NCBI RefSeq assembly: GCF_000380505.1
Contig: NZ_AQYH01000001.1
Span: forward strand, 124,001 to 188,000
Length of the DNA: 64,000 nt
Origin: Kaistia granuli DSM 23481
Lineage (GTDB): Bacteria; Pseudomonadota; Alphaproteobacteria; Rhizobiales; Kaistiaceae
Direction: 5' to 3'
Part shown: piece by piece, positions 49,111 through 56,787 of the stretch
Layout: the number at the start of each line of letters is the position of its first letter
Position numbering within the stretch: the first letter of the stretch is position 1
Program-made: the position numbers and the translations under genes
The notes under the pieces: model-generated
Database searches by the model: none
What the model was told of the DNA's origin: nothing
What the model saw: the letters and a program-made list of their open reading frames with translations, nothing else

Positions 49111-49944
49111 TCATCCCTTCACCGCGCCGACGGCGATGCCGTTGACGATCTGACGCTGGAAGATGACGTAGATGAGGACAATCGGCGCGGCGGCGAGGCA
49201 GATGCCGGCGGCGAGCAGCGGCACGTTGGTGGTGTATTCGCCGCGCAAGGCCGCGATGCCGACCATCAGGGTGCGCTGGTCCTGCAGCACGAGCAGCGAG
49301 ATCAGTACGTCGTTCCAGCAATAGAGCGTGTTCAGGATGCCGAGCGTCACAAGAGCCGGCTTGCCCATCGGCAGCATGATGTGCCACCAGACCCGGAGCA
49401 GGTTGGCGCCGTCGATCTGCGCCGCCTCGAACAGCTCGCGCGGCAGACGGGCGTAGAAGGCGGTCATCAGATAGACGCTGAACGGCAGGAAGAACGCCGT
49501 ATAGGCGATGATCAGGCCGGGCCGGCTGTCGATCAGGTTGAGGCCGATCATGGTCCGGTAGAACGGCACCAGCACGACCTGCACCGGGATCATCAGCGAC
49601 ACCAGGATGATCATGAAGATCACCCGGCGGCCGCGGAAGCGCAGGACCGCGAGCGCGAAGCCGGCCATCGAGGCGACGACCAGCAGCACCAGCACCGCGC
49701 CGACGGTCACCACCACCGAATTGGTGAAATATTCGGACAGCCGTGACTGGTTCCAGGCCTGCGAGAAATTGACGAAGGTCGGATTGGTCGTCAGGCCGAA
49801 GCGGTCGAGCACATAGCCTTTTCGCGTCTTCAGCGCCGCGTTGATGGCGAAGAAGACCGGATAGACGGCGGAGAGGGCGAGCAGCGCCATCGGGATCGAG
49901 ACGATCCAGAGAATGCGCTTCTCGCGGGTTTTGACTTCAGCCAT
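49111..49944 (-). CDS. Carbohydrate ABC transporter permease (MalG type)
   Basis: 277 residues, ATG 49944 with GGAAAG 8 bases upstream. Six membrane helices and the C-terminal EAA loop ELFEAAQIDGANLLRVWWHIMLPMGKPALVTLGILNTLYCWND are those of MalG/LacG-type permeases. It forms a heterodimer with the product of the upstream gene, 13 bp away. No ATP-binding gene lies in this operon, so a shared MsmK/UgpC-like ATPase from elsewhere is likely. Confidence 0.94.
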   Translation of the reverse strand: MAEVKTREKRILWIVSIPMALLALSAVYPVFFAINAALKTRKGYVLDRFGLTTNPTFVNFSQAWNQSRLSEYFTNSVVVTVGAVLVLLVVASMAGFALAVLRFRGRRVIFMIILVSLMIPVQVVLVPFYRTMIGLNLIDSRPGLIIAYTAFFLPFSVYLMTAFYARLPRELFEAAQIDGANLLRVWWHIMLPMGKPALVTLGILNTLYCWNDVLISLLVLQDQRTLMVGIAALRGEYTTNVPLLAAGICLAAAPIVLIYVIFQRQIVNGIAVGAVKG

Positions 49945-49957
49945 GACGCCGACTTTC

Positions 49958-50890
49958 CTAGATGTCCGCGTTGCGGGACATGATGCGGATCTGGATGGCG
50001 GCGAGGCCGGCCATCATCACGAACAGCACCATCGAGATCGCGCTGGCATAGCCGGGGCGGTTCATCTTGCCCTGCTCAAGCCAGATCAGGAATTCCGGCA
50101 GGATGGTCGAGGTGCCGGGGCCGCCGGCCGTCAGCACGTAGATCAACCCGAACATCGAGGTCAGCATGCCGATCGTGGTGACGACGGCGGCGAATTCGAT
50201 GATCGGCCGGATCGACGGGATGACGATATACCACCAGGTCTGCATCAGCTTGGCGCCGTCGAGCTTGGCCGCCTCCAGCATTTCGGAGGAAACGGTCGAG
50301 AGGCCGGCGATGAAGATCAGGAGGCTCATGCCGAAGGTCGACCAGAGCTGCACGGCGATCAGGCTGAACAGCGCCGTCGACGAATTGCCGAGCCAGTCGA
50401 CGGCCGAGAAGCCGAGCGCCTTCAGGAACAGGTTGAACGAGCCGTCATAGCGCAGCAGCACGTTAAAGATGGCGCCGACGATGACGGAGGAGAGCACGGC
50501 CGGGAAAAAATAGACGGCGCGGAAGATCTTGCCGCCCGGCACGCCCTGGTGGATCAGGATGGCGAGCACCAGCGGCAGGCCGATCCAGATCGGCAGCGTC
50601 GCCAGCAGGATCAGCATGTTGACCAGGCTGTCGAGGAAGACGGGGTCGTGCGCGATGCCGATATAGTTGTCGAGCCCGACGAAGCGCGGCGCCGACATGC
50701 CGTCATAATCGGTGAAGGAATAGCCGAGGCCCCAGATCAGCGGAATGATGCGGAACACCACCACGAGCGCCAGCGCCGGCAGCACGAACAGATAGGCGAG
50801 GCGTTCGATGCCGCGGCTGCCGGGATCGGCATGCGCGGCGGCAGTCGCCTTGCGGCGCTTGGCGGCGGTCGCGGGAAGGGTCTCGGTCAT
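49958..50890 (-). CDS. Carbohydrate ABC transporter permease (MalF/UgpA type)
   Basis: 310 residues from ATG 50890. LAYLFVLPALALVVVFRIIPLIWGLGYSFTDYDG is the standard start of MalF/LacF-type permeases, followed by six helices and the EAA loop EMLEAAKLDGAKLMQTWWYIVIPSIRPIIEF. It pairs with the MalG-type permease to import a sugar delivered by the binding protein encoded upstream at 51284. The 393-bp gap between the binding-protein gene and this one is full of repeats. Confidence 0.94.
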   Translation of the reverse strand: MTETLPATAAKRRKATAAAHADPGSRGIERLAYLFVLPALALVVVFRIIPLIWGLGYSFTDYDGMSAPRFVGLDNYIGIAHDPVFLDSLVNMLILLATLPIWIGLPLVLAILIHQGVPGGKIFRAVYFFPAVLSSVIVGAIFNVLLRYDGSFNLFLKALGFSAVDWLGNSSTALFSLIAVQLWSTFGMSLLIFIAGLSTVSSEMLEAAKLDGAKLMQTWWYIVIPSIRPIIEFAAVVTTIGMLTSMFGLIYVLTAGGPGTSTILPEFLIWLEQGKMNRPGYASAISMVLFVMMAGLAAIQIRIMSRNADI

Positions 50891-51002
50891 GCGAGGGCCT
50901 CTAGCAGAGGATGGTTCCGTTCCGGCGCGGAGCGGTGCATCCGGTTTGTGAAAGAGAGCGCCGCCGCAGGCGACACTCGATATCAAGGCGGGGAAGTTCC
51001 TT

Positions 51003-51123
51003 ACCTCTCCCTGAGGGAGAGGTCGGCGCAAAGCGCCGGGTGAGGGTTTACGGCCTCACCGGATGGTTCCCTAAACCCTCACCCGCCGGCCTCCGGCCGT
51101 CGACCTCTCCCTCAGGGAGAGGT
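51003..51123. repeat. Palindromic repeat pair (BIME-like)
   Basis: ACCTCTCCCTGAGGGAGAGGT at the left end and ACCTCTCCCTCAGGGAGAGGT at the right end are each palindromic and lie in inverted order; inner CGGGTGAGGG and CCCTCACCCG also pair. Same type as 9595-9707, with different bases. Confidence 0.8.
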
Positions 51124-51157
51124 GAAGGGAGATGAAGCCGCCAGGACATCGCGCTCC

Positions 51158-51243
51158 CGTCATCCCCGCGAAAGCGGGGATCCATCCAGCCGAATCCGAT
51201 GGGACTCCGGCTGCATGGATCCCGGGTCAAGCCCGGGATGACG
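51158..51243. repeat. REP-like double hairpin element
   Basis: CGTCATCCCCGCGAAAGCGGGGATCC and GGATCCCGGGTCAAGCCCGGGATGACG flank a central 30 bases. Each half forms a hairpin (CCCCGC/GCGGGG; CCCGGG/CCCGGG), and the CGTCATCC...GGATGACG ends pair. Elements of this form are widespread in Alphaproteobacteria. Confidence 0.8.
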
Positions 51244-51283
51244 GCGAGCGTGTGGATGCACTCTGCGGCTTCAGGGCCGAAGA

Positions 51284-52564
51284 CTACTTCTTCTTGGCCT
51301 GGGCCTGGACTTCGTCGAGGCGGGCAACGGCCTTGTCGACCGTGGTCTCGCCGGTGAACAGCATCTGGCTCTGGCGATGCCATTCCTCGGTCTCGGCCGT
51401 CGAGGTGTTGTTGTGCAGCAGCGCCGCGCCGTTCGAGAGCGAGCCGAGCACGACCTTGGCCGACGGGCTTTCGACCTTCGACGTGTCGACGGCGGTATCC
51501 GACGGCACCGCGCCGGCGGCCTCGAAGAAGATCTGCATCGCCGGCGTGTCGGCGAAGCTCTTGGCGAGCGCGATGGCGAGGTCCTGGTGCGGCGAGAACT
51601 TGGTCACGCCGTAGCCGATGCCGCCGGCGAGCGGCATGAGCAGCTTCTCGTTCACGCTGGCCGTCACCGGCGGCATGACGAAGACGCCGACATTCTCCGG
51701 CTCGAGGAATTCGTCGAATTCCTTCCAGTGCGCCACGTCGGACAGGAGGCCGATCGTGTTGGCGTTCTCCGAGCGCTCGAAGCTCTGGTATTCGTCCATG
51801 AACTTGGCGGTCGAATTGGCGCCTTCCGCGTACCAGCCGTCCTTCTGGGTATCGACCCAGGCCTGGACGATCGCCTTGATCTCCGGGCTCGACCACTTCA
51901 GGTCGCCGGCGGTCCAGGCGGCCTGCTGCGCTGATGTCAGCGCGTTGGCGGCGGCGGACGAATAGAAGAAGTCGGCGCCGTAGCCTTCCTTGTTGCCGAG
52001 CGCGAAGCAGGTCGTGCCGGCGGCCTTCAGCTTGGCGCAGATCTCCTTGAGCTCGGCCCAGTTCTGCGGCGTCTTCTCCGGATCGAGGCCGGCCTTCTTG
52101 TAGAGTTCCTTGTTGTAGTAGACGGCGAGGCCCTGGATCGAGATCGGCACGGCATAAGGGCTGCCGTCGGGACCGGCGAACTCGTCCCAGCCGGCGACGC
52201 GCGTCTTGATGTCGGCGACCTTGTCGCTGAGGTTGGTCAGCGCGGCGATGCGCTCCTTGGCCTGCGAGCCGCCATGCACCAGCACGACGTCCGGGCCCTT
52301 GCTGGCGGCGATCGCCGTCCCGAGCAGCGTGTAGTACTGATCATGCGGCTGCATGACGAACTTGACCGTCACGCCGGGATGGGCGGCCTCGAAATCGGCC
52401 TTCACCTTGTCGTAGTAGGGCGCCGTCGTCGGATCGCCCGACTTCCAGTCCCAGACGGTGAGCGTGGCGTCCTCGGCCTGGGCCATGCCCAGGGACCCGA
52501 TGGTGATGGCGAGCCCGGCGGCGAGCATCGTGCCGGTGCGCAGGAACCTCTTGGTCGTCTTCAT
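51284..52564 (-). CDS. Carbohydrate ABC transporter, periplasmic binding protein (family 1)
   Basis: 426 residues from ATG 52564. Sec signal peptide MKTTKRFLRTGTMLAAGLAITIGSLGMAQA, then DATLTVWDWKSGDPTTAPYYDKVKADFEAAHPGVTVKF, GPDVVLVHGGSQ, YAVPISIQGLAVYYNKELYKKAGLDPEKTPQNWAELKEICAKL and a C-terminal GIGYGVTKFSPHQDLAIALAKSF: family 1 sugar-binding protein. It delivers the sugar to the two permeases downstream. The enolase-superfamily gene is 80 bp upstream on the same strand, and rhaM ends the operon, so the ligand may be rhamnose, a related deoxysugar or a sugar acid. Ligand not proven. Confidence 0.93.
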   Translation of the reverse strand: MKTTKRFLRTGTMLAAGLAITIGSLGMAQAEDATLTVWDWKSGDPTTAPYYDKVKADFEAAHPGVTVKFVMQPHDQYYTLLGTAIAASKGPDVVLVHGGSQAKERIAALTNLSDKVADIKTRVAGWDEFAGPDGSPYAVPISIQGLAVYYNKELYKKAGLDPEKTPQNWAELKEICAKLKAAGTTCFALGNKEGYGADFFYSSAAANALTSAQQAAWTAGDLKWSSPEIKAIVQAWVDTQKDGWYAEGANSTAKFMDEYQSFERSENANTIGLLSDVAHWKEFDEFLEPENVGVFVMPPVTASVNEKLLMPLAGGIGYGVTKFSPHQDLAIALAKSFADTPAMQIFFEAAGAVPSDTAVDTSKVESPSAKVVLGSLSNGAALLHNNTSTAETEEWHRQSQMLFTGETTVDKAVARLDEVQAQAKKK

Positions 52565-52644
52565 CCTAGTCTCCTCCCTCGCATATCTCTCCCTTGCCCG
52601 CTGCCGGCGAGCGCGGTGGCGGGCATTTTCGTTTGGACGCCCGC

Positions 52645-53781
52645 CTAGTGCGGCAGGCGCGTGTTCACCGGTGCCGGCGGCAGGTCCTCGTTTGCCATCA
52701 CCTCGGGGACGGCCCATTCGCTGCGGGCAGCGTCCGAAAGCACCAGGCCATGGCCGATGCGGTCATGCGCATGGATCCAGCCATCGCGGATCTCGAACGG
52801 CGTCTCGACCAGATGGTCGAAATTCTGGAACGAATATTCGAGCCATTCGACCTCGGGCAGGGCGATCGCCATGTTGACGCCAATCTCCAGGAAGGAGTTG
52901 CCGAGGCTGACGGGAATGCCGTGCTCGGCGGCGAGCCAGCCGATCCGCATCACTTCCGAGACGAAGCCGTGCACATTGATCATGTCGGTGCCGCGCGCTT
53001 CGATCAGCTGGCGCTTGCCGTGCGCGTCGAAATACTCGCCCGAATTGACCAGCGTGAACGGGCAGCCGGCCCGGATCATCTTCAGGCCTTCGAAATCGTA
53101 GCGCAGGCAGGGATCCTCGATCCAGAGGATGTCGAAGCCGGCATCCTTGATCTTGTTCATGTTGCGGACGGTCTGCTGCGGCGACCAGCCCTCATTGGCG
53201 TCGATCATGATCGCCTCGGGCTTGCCGACCGTCTTCACCAGCAGGTCAAGGCGGTGCAGGTCGCGCTCGATGTCGGGATGGCCGACCTTGATCTTGAAAG
53301 CCTTGTAGCCGATCGACGCGGCGTGATCGAACAACGCGCAGTAATCGTCGTCGGAAAGATGGAAGTCGAGGCCGCTGGCATAGGCCTTGACCCGCGGCTT
53401 GGTGCCGCCGAGCAGCTTCCAGAGCGGCATCTTCAGGTCCTTGGCCGTCAGGTCCCAGAGCGCCTGGTCGATGCCTTCGCCGAAGGGAAGCGAGGCGCCG
53501 CGGATGTTGCCGCCGCGCGGGCGACGGACCTTGTGAACCAGCGCCGCCGGCTCCTGACCTTCGAGGCCCGGCCAGATCTCGGCGCGGAAGATGCGCTCGA
53601 TCTCGGCCTGCGACGGCAGCGGATTGAACAGCGAGGCGACGAAGCCGAGGCCGACCAGGCCGTTGTCGGCGATCAGCTCCACGGTCGCGACATGGGCATG
53701 CGCGATGCGGACCTGGCTGTCGCCGATGACCCGGTCGCGGGCGAACTGGAAGCGGACAATTCGGAAATCCACGATACGCAT
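52645..53781 (-). CDS. Mandelate racemase/muconate lactonizing enzyme family protein (enolase superfamily)
   Basis: 378 residues from ATG 53781. Enolase-superfamily enzyme: lid domain at the N-terminus (TVELIADNGLVGLGFV), then the barrel with a KxK pair (AFKIKVG, K163/K165) and metal ligands in DANEGW (D194), WIEDP (E222) and NSGEY (E249). A His in the late barrel (LAAEHGIPVSLGNS) fits the mandelate-racemase-like base. Such proteins dehydrate or epimerise sugar acids or cycloisomerise lactones; the substrate is not identified. First gene of the sugar operon on the minus strand, divergent from a GntR-type regulator with 37 bp between starts. Confidence 0.86.
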   Translation of the reverse strand: MRIVDFRIVRFQFARDRVIGDSQVRIAHAHVATVELIADNGLVGLGFVASLFNPLPSQAEIERIFRAEIWPGLEGQEPAALVHKVRRPRGGNIRGASLPFGEGIDQALWDLTAKDLKMPLWKLLGGTKPRVKAYASGLDFHLSDDDYCALFDHAASIGYKAFKIKVGHPDIERDLHRLDLLVKTVGKPEAIMIDANEGWSPQQTVRNMNKIKDAGFDILWIEDPCLRYDFEGLKMIRAGCPFTLVNSGEYFDAHGKRQLIEARGTDMINVHGFVSEVMRIGWLAAEHGIPVSLGNSFLEIGVNMAIALPEVEWLEYSFQNFDHLVETPFEIRDGWIHAHDRIGHGLVLSDAARSEWAVPEVMANEDLPPAPVNTRLPH

Positions 53782-53792
53782 GCTATGCTCGC

Positions 53793-53804
53793 TTAATCGA
53801 TCAA
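53793..53804. promoter_or_regulatory. Palindromic operator candidate between the enolase-superfamily gene and gntR
   Basis: TTAATCGATCAA, an imperfect 12-bp palindrome with a perfect 8-bp core, centred in the 37-bp gap between the divergent starts at 53781 and 53819. It has the size of a FadR/FCD-type operator. Confidence 0.5.
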
Positions 53805-53818
53805 AAGTGAGTGTTGAT

Positions 53819-54553
53819 ATGTCACGTAGACGATCTGATAGATCAGATCTGATTTCACCGCAAGCCGGCGCCGCTTCCGAGGCAGCCGAGCGTGAGGCGG
53901 AAAGCGTCACCGTCTCGTTGAGCGAGGTCGCCTATGAGCGGATTCTGGACCGGCTGTTCGGACGCGAATTGCCGGCCGGCGCCTTCGTGTCGCAGAACGA
54001 TCTGGTCAAGCTGATCGGCGTGCCGGTGGCGCCGCTGCGCGATGCGCTGCGCGTGCTGCAGACCGAGGGGCTGCTGACGATCCATCCGCGCTCGGGCATC
54101 CGCTTTCTGAAGGCGGATTTCGAACTGGCGCGGAATACCTATCAGCTGCGCGGCATACTCGAGCGGCCGGCGGTACGGGTCTTCGCCGAGACGGCGTCGG
54201 TCGAATTACTCGACGCCATCATCGCGCGCCATCATCGCGGTATCGCGACGTTGGAGAGCGTTGGCTTCTCGCCGGAGGTCGCGCCCGAGATGGTGGCGAT
54301 CGACTCCGCCCTGCATTTCGAGATCATCGGCGCGCTGGGCAATCCGTTGATCGGATCGACCTATCAGCGCGTCCACAATTATCTGCAGCTGATCCGTCTC
54401 GACCGTACGCTGACGACGCCGATCGTGCTGCGTACGCTGCGCGAGCATCTGGTTCTGCTCGACGCCTGCAAGGCGCGCGACGCCGACGGCGCCGAGGCGG
54501 CGCTGCAATCGCATTTCTCCAACGCGCTGCAGCGGACGCTCGGGATTTTCTGA
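53819..54553 (+). CDS. GntR-family regulator with FCD effector domain
   Basis: 244 residues, ATG 53819. Winged helix at about 35-100 (AYERILDRLFGRELPAGAFVSQNDLVKLIGVPVAPLRDALRVLQTEGLLTIHPRSGIRF), preceded by a 30-residue polar tail (SRRRSDRSDLISPQ). C-terminal all-helical FCD domain with YQLRGILERPAVRVFAE and the metal/ligand-type residues DSALHFEIIGALGN and LREHLVLLDACKARD. FCD members usually bind sugar acids or other carboxylates, which fits the divergent enolase-superfamily gene and importer. Palindromes lie in its first codons (53833-53853). Confidence 0.92.
   Translation: MSRRRSDRSDLISPQAGAASEAAEREAESVTVSLSEVAYERILDRLFGRELPAGAFVSQNDLVKLIGVPVAPLRDALRVLQTEGLLTIHPRSGIRFLKADFELARNTYQLRGILERPAVRVFAETASVELLDAIIARHHRGIATLESVGFSPEVAPEMVAIDSALHFEIIGALGNPLIGSTYQRVHNYLQLIRLDRTLTTPIVLRTLREHLVLLDACKARDADGAEAALQSHFSNALQRTLGIF
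53833..53853. promoter_or_regulatory. Overlapping palindromes in the first codons of gntR
   Basis: ATCTGAT-AG-ATCAGAT (53833-53848) overlaps ATCAGATCTGAT (53842-53853), giving three ATCTGAT/ATCAGAT half-sites. They start 14 bases inside the gntR reading frame and could let the regulator bind downstream of its own start, for autoregulation and control of the divergent operon. Not shown experimentally. Confidence 0.4.
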
Positions 54554-54563
54554 AGCTCGACAG

Positions 54564-54653
54564 AGCCCTCACCCTGTCCTTCTCCCGCAGGCGGGCGAGG
54601 GTCGGGCGAGGGGCTTGTTCTTTTCACCCTCTTCCAAGGGGGGGAGGGGAAGA
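54564..54653. repeat. Palindromic intergenic repeat after gntR
   Basis: CCCTCACCCTGTCCTTCTCCCGCAGGCGGGCGAGGGTCGGGCGAGGG is related to the element between glgC and glgA (same TCTCCCGC/GCGGG(C)GAGGG stem). CACCCTCTTCCAAGGGGGGGAGGG follows as a second imperfect hairpin. It lies between convergent gntR and the GATase1-like gene. Confidence 0.65.
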
Positions 54654-54659
54654 AAGGTC

Positions 54660-55436
54660 TCAGCTCGCCTTGGTGACCCAGCCGAGGACATTCTTCCAAA
54701 GGCGCGCATAGCCCGGCCACTCCACAAAGCTGTTCGGCAGCCAGTGCGGGCCGATATCCGACGTCCAGGCGACGCTGCGGCCTTCGCCGAATTCGCCCGC
54801 GACGAGCAGCGGATGGCCGCCTTCGGAATCGGGCAGGCGCGCCAGGAGCTCGACGTCCGGCCGGTCGCGGAGCCGGACCTCGTTGGCGCCGAGCAGGATC
54901 GGCCACTCGCCGTCGAGCCCGGCGAGCAACGGATGCGCGCGGTCGCCGACCACCTCGGCGCGGAAGCCCTCGGGAACCTCGATGCGATCGTCATGCGGCA
55001 GGCAGGTGACCGGCAGCGCGTCCTCGACCGCCGTGCGCGCCCAGCGCCCGCGCCCGTCGATGCCCTGGAAGGTCAGATAGCCGCCGATCATCACGAGGCC
55101 GCCACCCTTCCTCGTCCATTCGCGCAGCAGTTTGACCCGGTTCGGCATCGGCTTGCCCTGAAGCCAGACGTCGGGATGCAGCAGGATCGAGTTGGAGCCG
55201 ATATCGGAAAGGATGATCGCGTCATAGGCGTCGAGCCCTTCCAGCGTCAGCGGCAGCTCGGTCGGCACCTGATGCGCCTGCATGTAGGTCAGCTCGAATT
55301 CGCTGTCCTTCAGCGCCTTCACCAGCGGTTCGGCGCCGAGATGGAAGGTGACGCTGCCGAACTGGTCGAAGCCCTTGTAGTGGGTGGCGCTCGACATCCA
55401 GCTTTCGCCGACGAGCAGGACTTTCTTCTTGGACAT
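54660..55436 (-). CDS. GATase1-like (ThuA-type fold) protein of unknown role
   Basis: 258 residues from ATG 55436. Rossmann-like class I glutamine-amidotransferase fold: KKKVLLVGESWMSSATHYKGFDQFGSV, LEGLDAYDAIILSDIGSNSILLHPDVW, KGGGLVMIGGYLTFQGIDGRGRW, and EFGEGRSVAWTSDIGPHWLPNSFVEWPGYARLWKNVLGWV. A catalytic Cys in the usual nucleophile elbow is not evident, so amidotransferase activity is unlikely. Such proteins occur with sugar-metabolism genes. It follows a LacI-family regulator by 25 bp on the same strand. Function unknown. Confidence 0.8.
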   Translation of the reverse strand: MSKKKVLLVGESWMSSATHYKGFDQFGSVTFHLGAEPLVKALKDSEFELTYMQAHQVPTELPLTLEGLDAYDAIILSDIGSNSILLHPDVWLQGKPMPNRVKLLREWTRKGGGLVMIGGYLTFQGIDGRGRWARTAVEDALPVTCLPHDDRIEVPEGFRAEVVGDRAHPLLAGLDGEWPILLGANEVRLRDRPDVELLARLPDSEGGHPLLVAGEFGEGRSVAWTSDIGPHWLPNSFVEWPGYARLWKNVLGWVTKAS

Positions 55437-55461
55437 TCTTCTTCCCTTGTGGAGGCCGCTC

Positions 55462-56493
55462 TCAATTGCGTGGCGGCTTGACGGATTCACGGATGATCAG
55501 TTCGACCGGCAGGATCTCGGTCTCCGGTTCGCGCGTGCCTCCCTTGATCAGGCCGAGCACGCGCTCGACCGCGCGCCGGCCCATGGCGGCCACCGGCTGG
55601 CGAATGGCGGTCAGCGGCGGATCGAAGAGCTCCAGCGGCCCCACATCGTCGAAGGCGACGACGGAGATATCGGCGCCGACCTTGACGCCGCGCTGCTTGA
55701 AGACGGCCAGCATGCCGAGCACGATCTCGTCGCTGGCGGCGAAGATCGCGGTCGGCGGCTCGTCCAGGCTGAGGATTCGGTTCGCCGCCGCGCGTCCGTG
55801 CGCCGAGGAATAGTCGCCGGCGAGCTCGGCCGAGATCGAGATCTCCAGGCCGGATTCGGCGATGGCGCGGCGAAAGCCGCCGACGCGGCTCCGGCTGCTG
55901 GTAAGGCGGGCCGGACCGCCGACATAGGCGAGCTTGCGGTGTCCGGCCTCGATCAGATGCGCGGTGGCGAGATAGCCGCCCTGTTCGCTGTCGGCCATGA
56001 TGGTCGGTGCGATCGCGCCGTCGATATCGTCGTCGACCAGCACGACGGTGGTGGCGCCCTGCAGCGCCCGCGCTAAGGCCGGATCGTCGCCATTGTTGGT
56101 AATGAACAGCAGGCCGTCGACATGCCGGCGCGACAGGCGGCCGAGATAATCCAGCTCGCGATCGGTCCGGCTCAGGGTCGGGCAGAGCACCAGTCCGAGA
56201 CCGAATTCGGAGGCCGCCCGTTCGACCGCCGCGGCGAGATGGGCGAAATAGGGGTTGGAGATATCCGGCACGACCAGGCCGATGGTCTCGGAGCGGCCGA
56301 GGCTCAGGCTGCGCGCATGCGGATTGGGCTGGTAGCTCAAGGCGGCAATGGCGGCGTCGATCCGGTCGGTCGTCGCCTTGGGCAGTTTGATCGAGTGGTT
56401 GAGATAGCGCGAGACGGTCGCCACAGAGAGGCCACACGCCCCCGCCACGTCCTTCAGCGTCGCGTTCTTCCGAGGATCCTGCTTGTCGTTCAT
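55462..56493 (-). CDS. LacI-family transcriptional regulator
   Basis: 343 residues from ATG 56493. Helix-turn-helix and hinge at 1-60 (ATLKDVAGACGLSVATVSRYLNHSIKLPKATTDRIDAAIAALSYQPNPHARSL), followed by the periplasmic-binding-protein-like effector domain starting ETIGLVVPDISNPYFAHLAAAVE and including KLAYVGGPARLTSSRSRVGGFR and TAIFAASDEIVLGMLAVFKQRGVKVGADISVVAFDD. A repressor that responds to a sugar or sugar-like ligand. It probably controls itself and the GATase1-like gene 25 bp downstream; a 294-bp gap lies upstream. Confidence 0.94.
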   Translation of the reverse strand: MNDKQDPRKNATLKDVAGACGLSVATVSRYLNHSIKLPKATTDRIDAAIAALSYQPNPHARSLSLGRSETIGLVVPDISNPYFAHLAAAVERAASEFGLGLVLCPTLSRTDRELDYLGRLSRRHVDGLLFITNNGDDPALARALQGATTVVLVDDDIDGAIAPTIMADSEQGGYLATAHLIEAGHRKLAYVGGPARLTSSRSRVGGFRRAIAESGLEISISAELAGDYSSAHGRAAANRILSLDEPPTAIFAASDEIVLGMLAVFKQRGVKVGADISVVAFDDVGPLELFDPPLTAIRQPVAAMGRRAVERVLGLIKGGTREPETEILPVELIIRESVKPPRN

Positions 56494-56787
56494 CGCACCC
56501 CGTTCCGTCAGCCGGCGCGCGGGGGTTGCAAATCCCGCAGCGACGTCCGTTTCGCAGGATGAATTAGTTCGGACCCTCAAATCAACCGGGAGTGCGCGGC
56601 TTCGTCAAAAGGATGAAGGAAAGGGCGATCTCGCACGCAATCCTTGCGCCGGCATCGAGGCGACTTGCTTCGGGGGCACAAGCTCTAACTCTTTGTCCTA
56701 TCGCGCCTTCTTCCCATGAGCCGGTATCCACTTCACTCGAAAACGCTCTAGACTGCGGCACGATCGTCGCCGCTCCAGGAGTACAGC
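56494..56787. promoter_or_regulatory. Divergent lacI / cytidine deaminase intergenic region
   Basis: 294 bp between the LacI start and the deaminase GTG, expected to hold both promoters. No clear palindromic LacI operator, riboswitch or small gene was recognised in it. Confidence 0.4.

Larger units (their letters stand above)
50891..51283. other. Repeat-rich 393-bp gap in the sugar-importer operon
   Basis: No gene is seen. It holds one large inverted repeat at 51003-51123 and a second element at 51158-51243 (separate entries). Stem-loops here, after the binding-protein gene, would protect the upstream mRNA and reduce read-through to the permeases. The 110 bp just before the permease start has no recognised feature. 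Confidence 0.7.
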
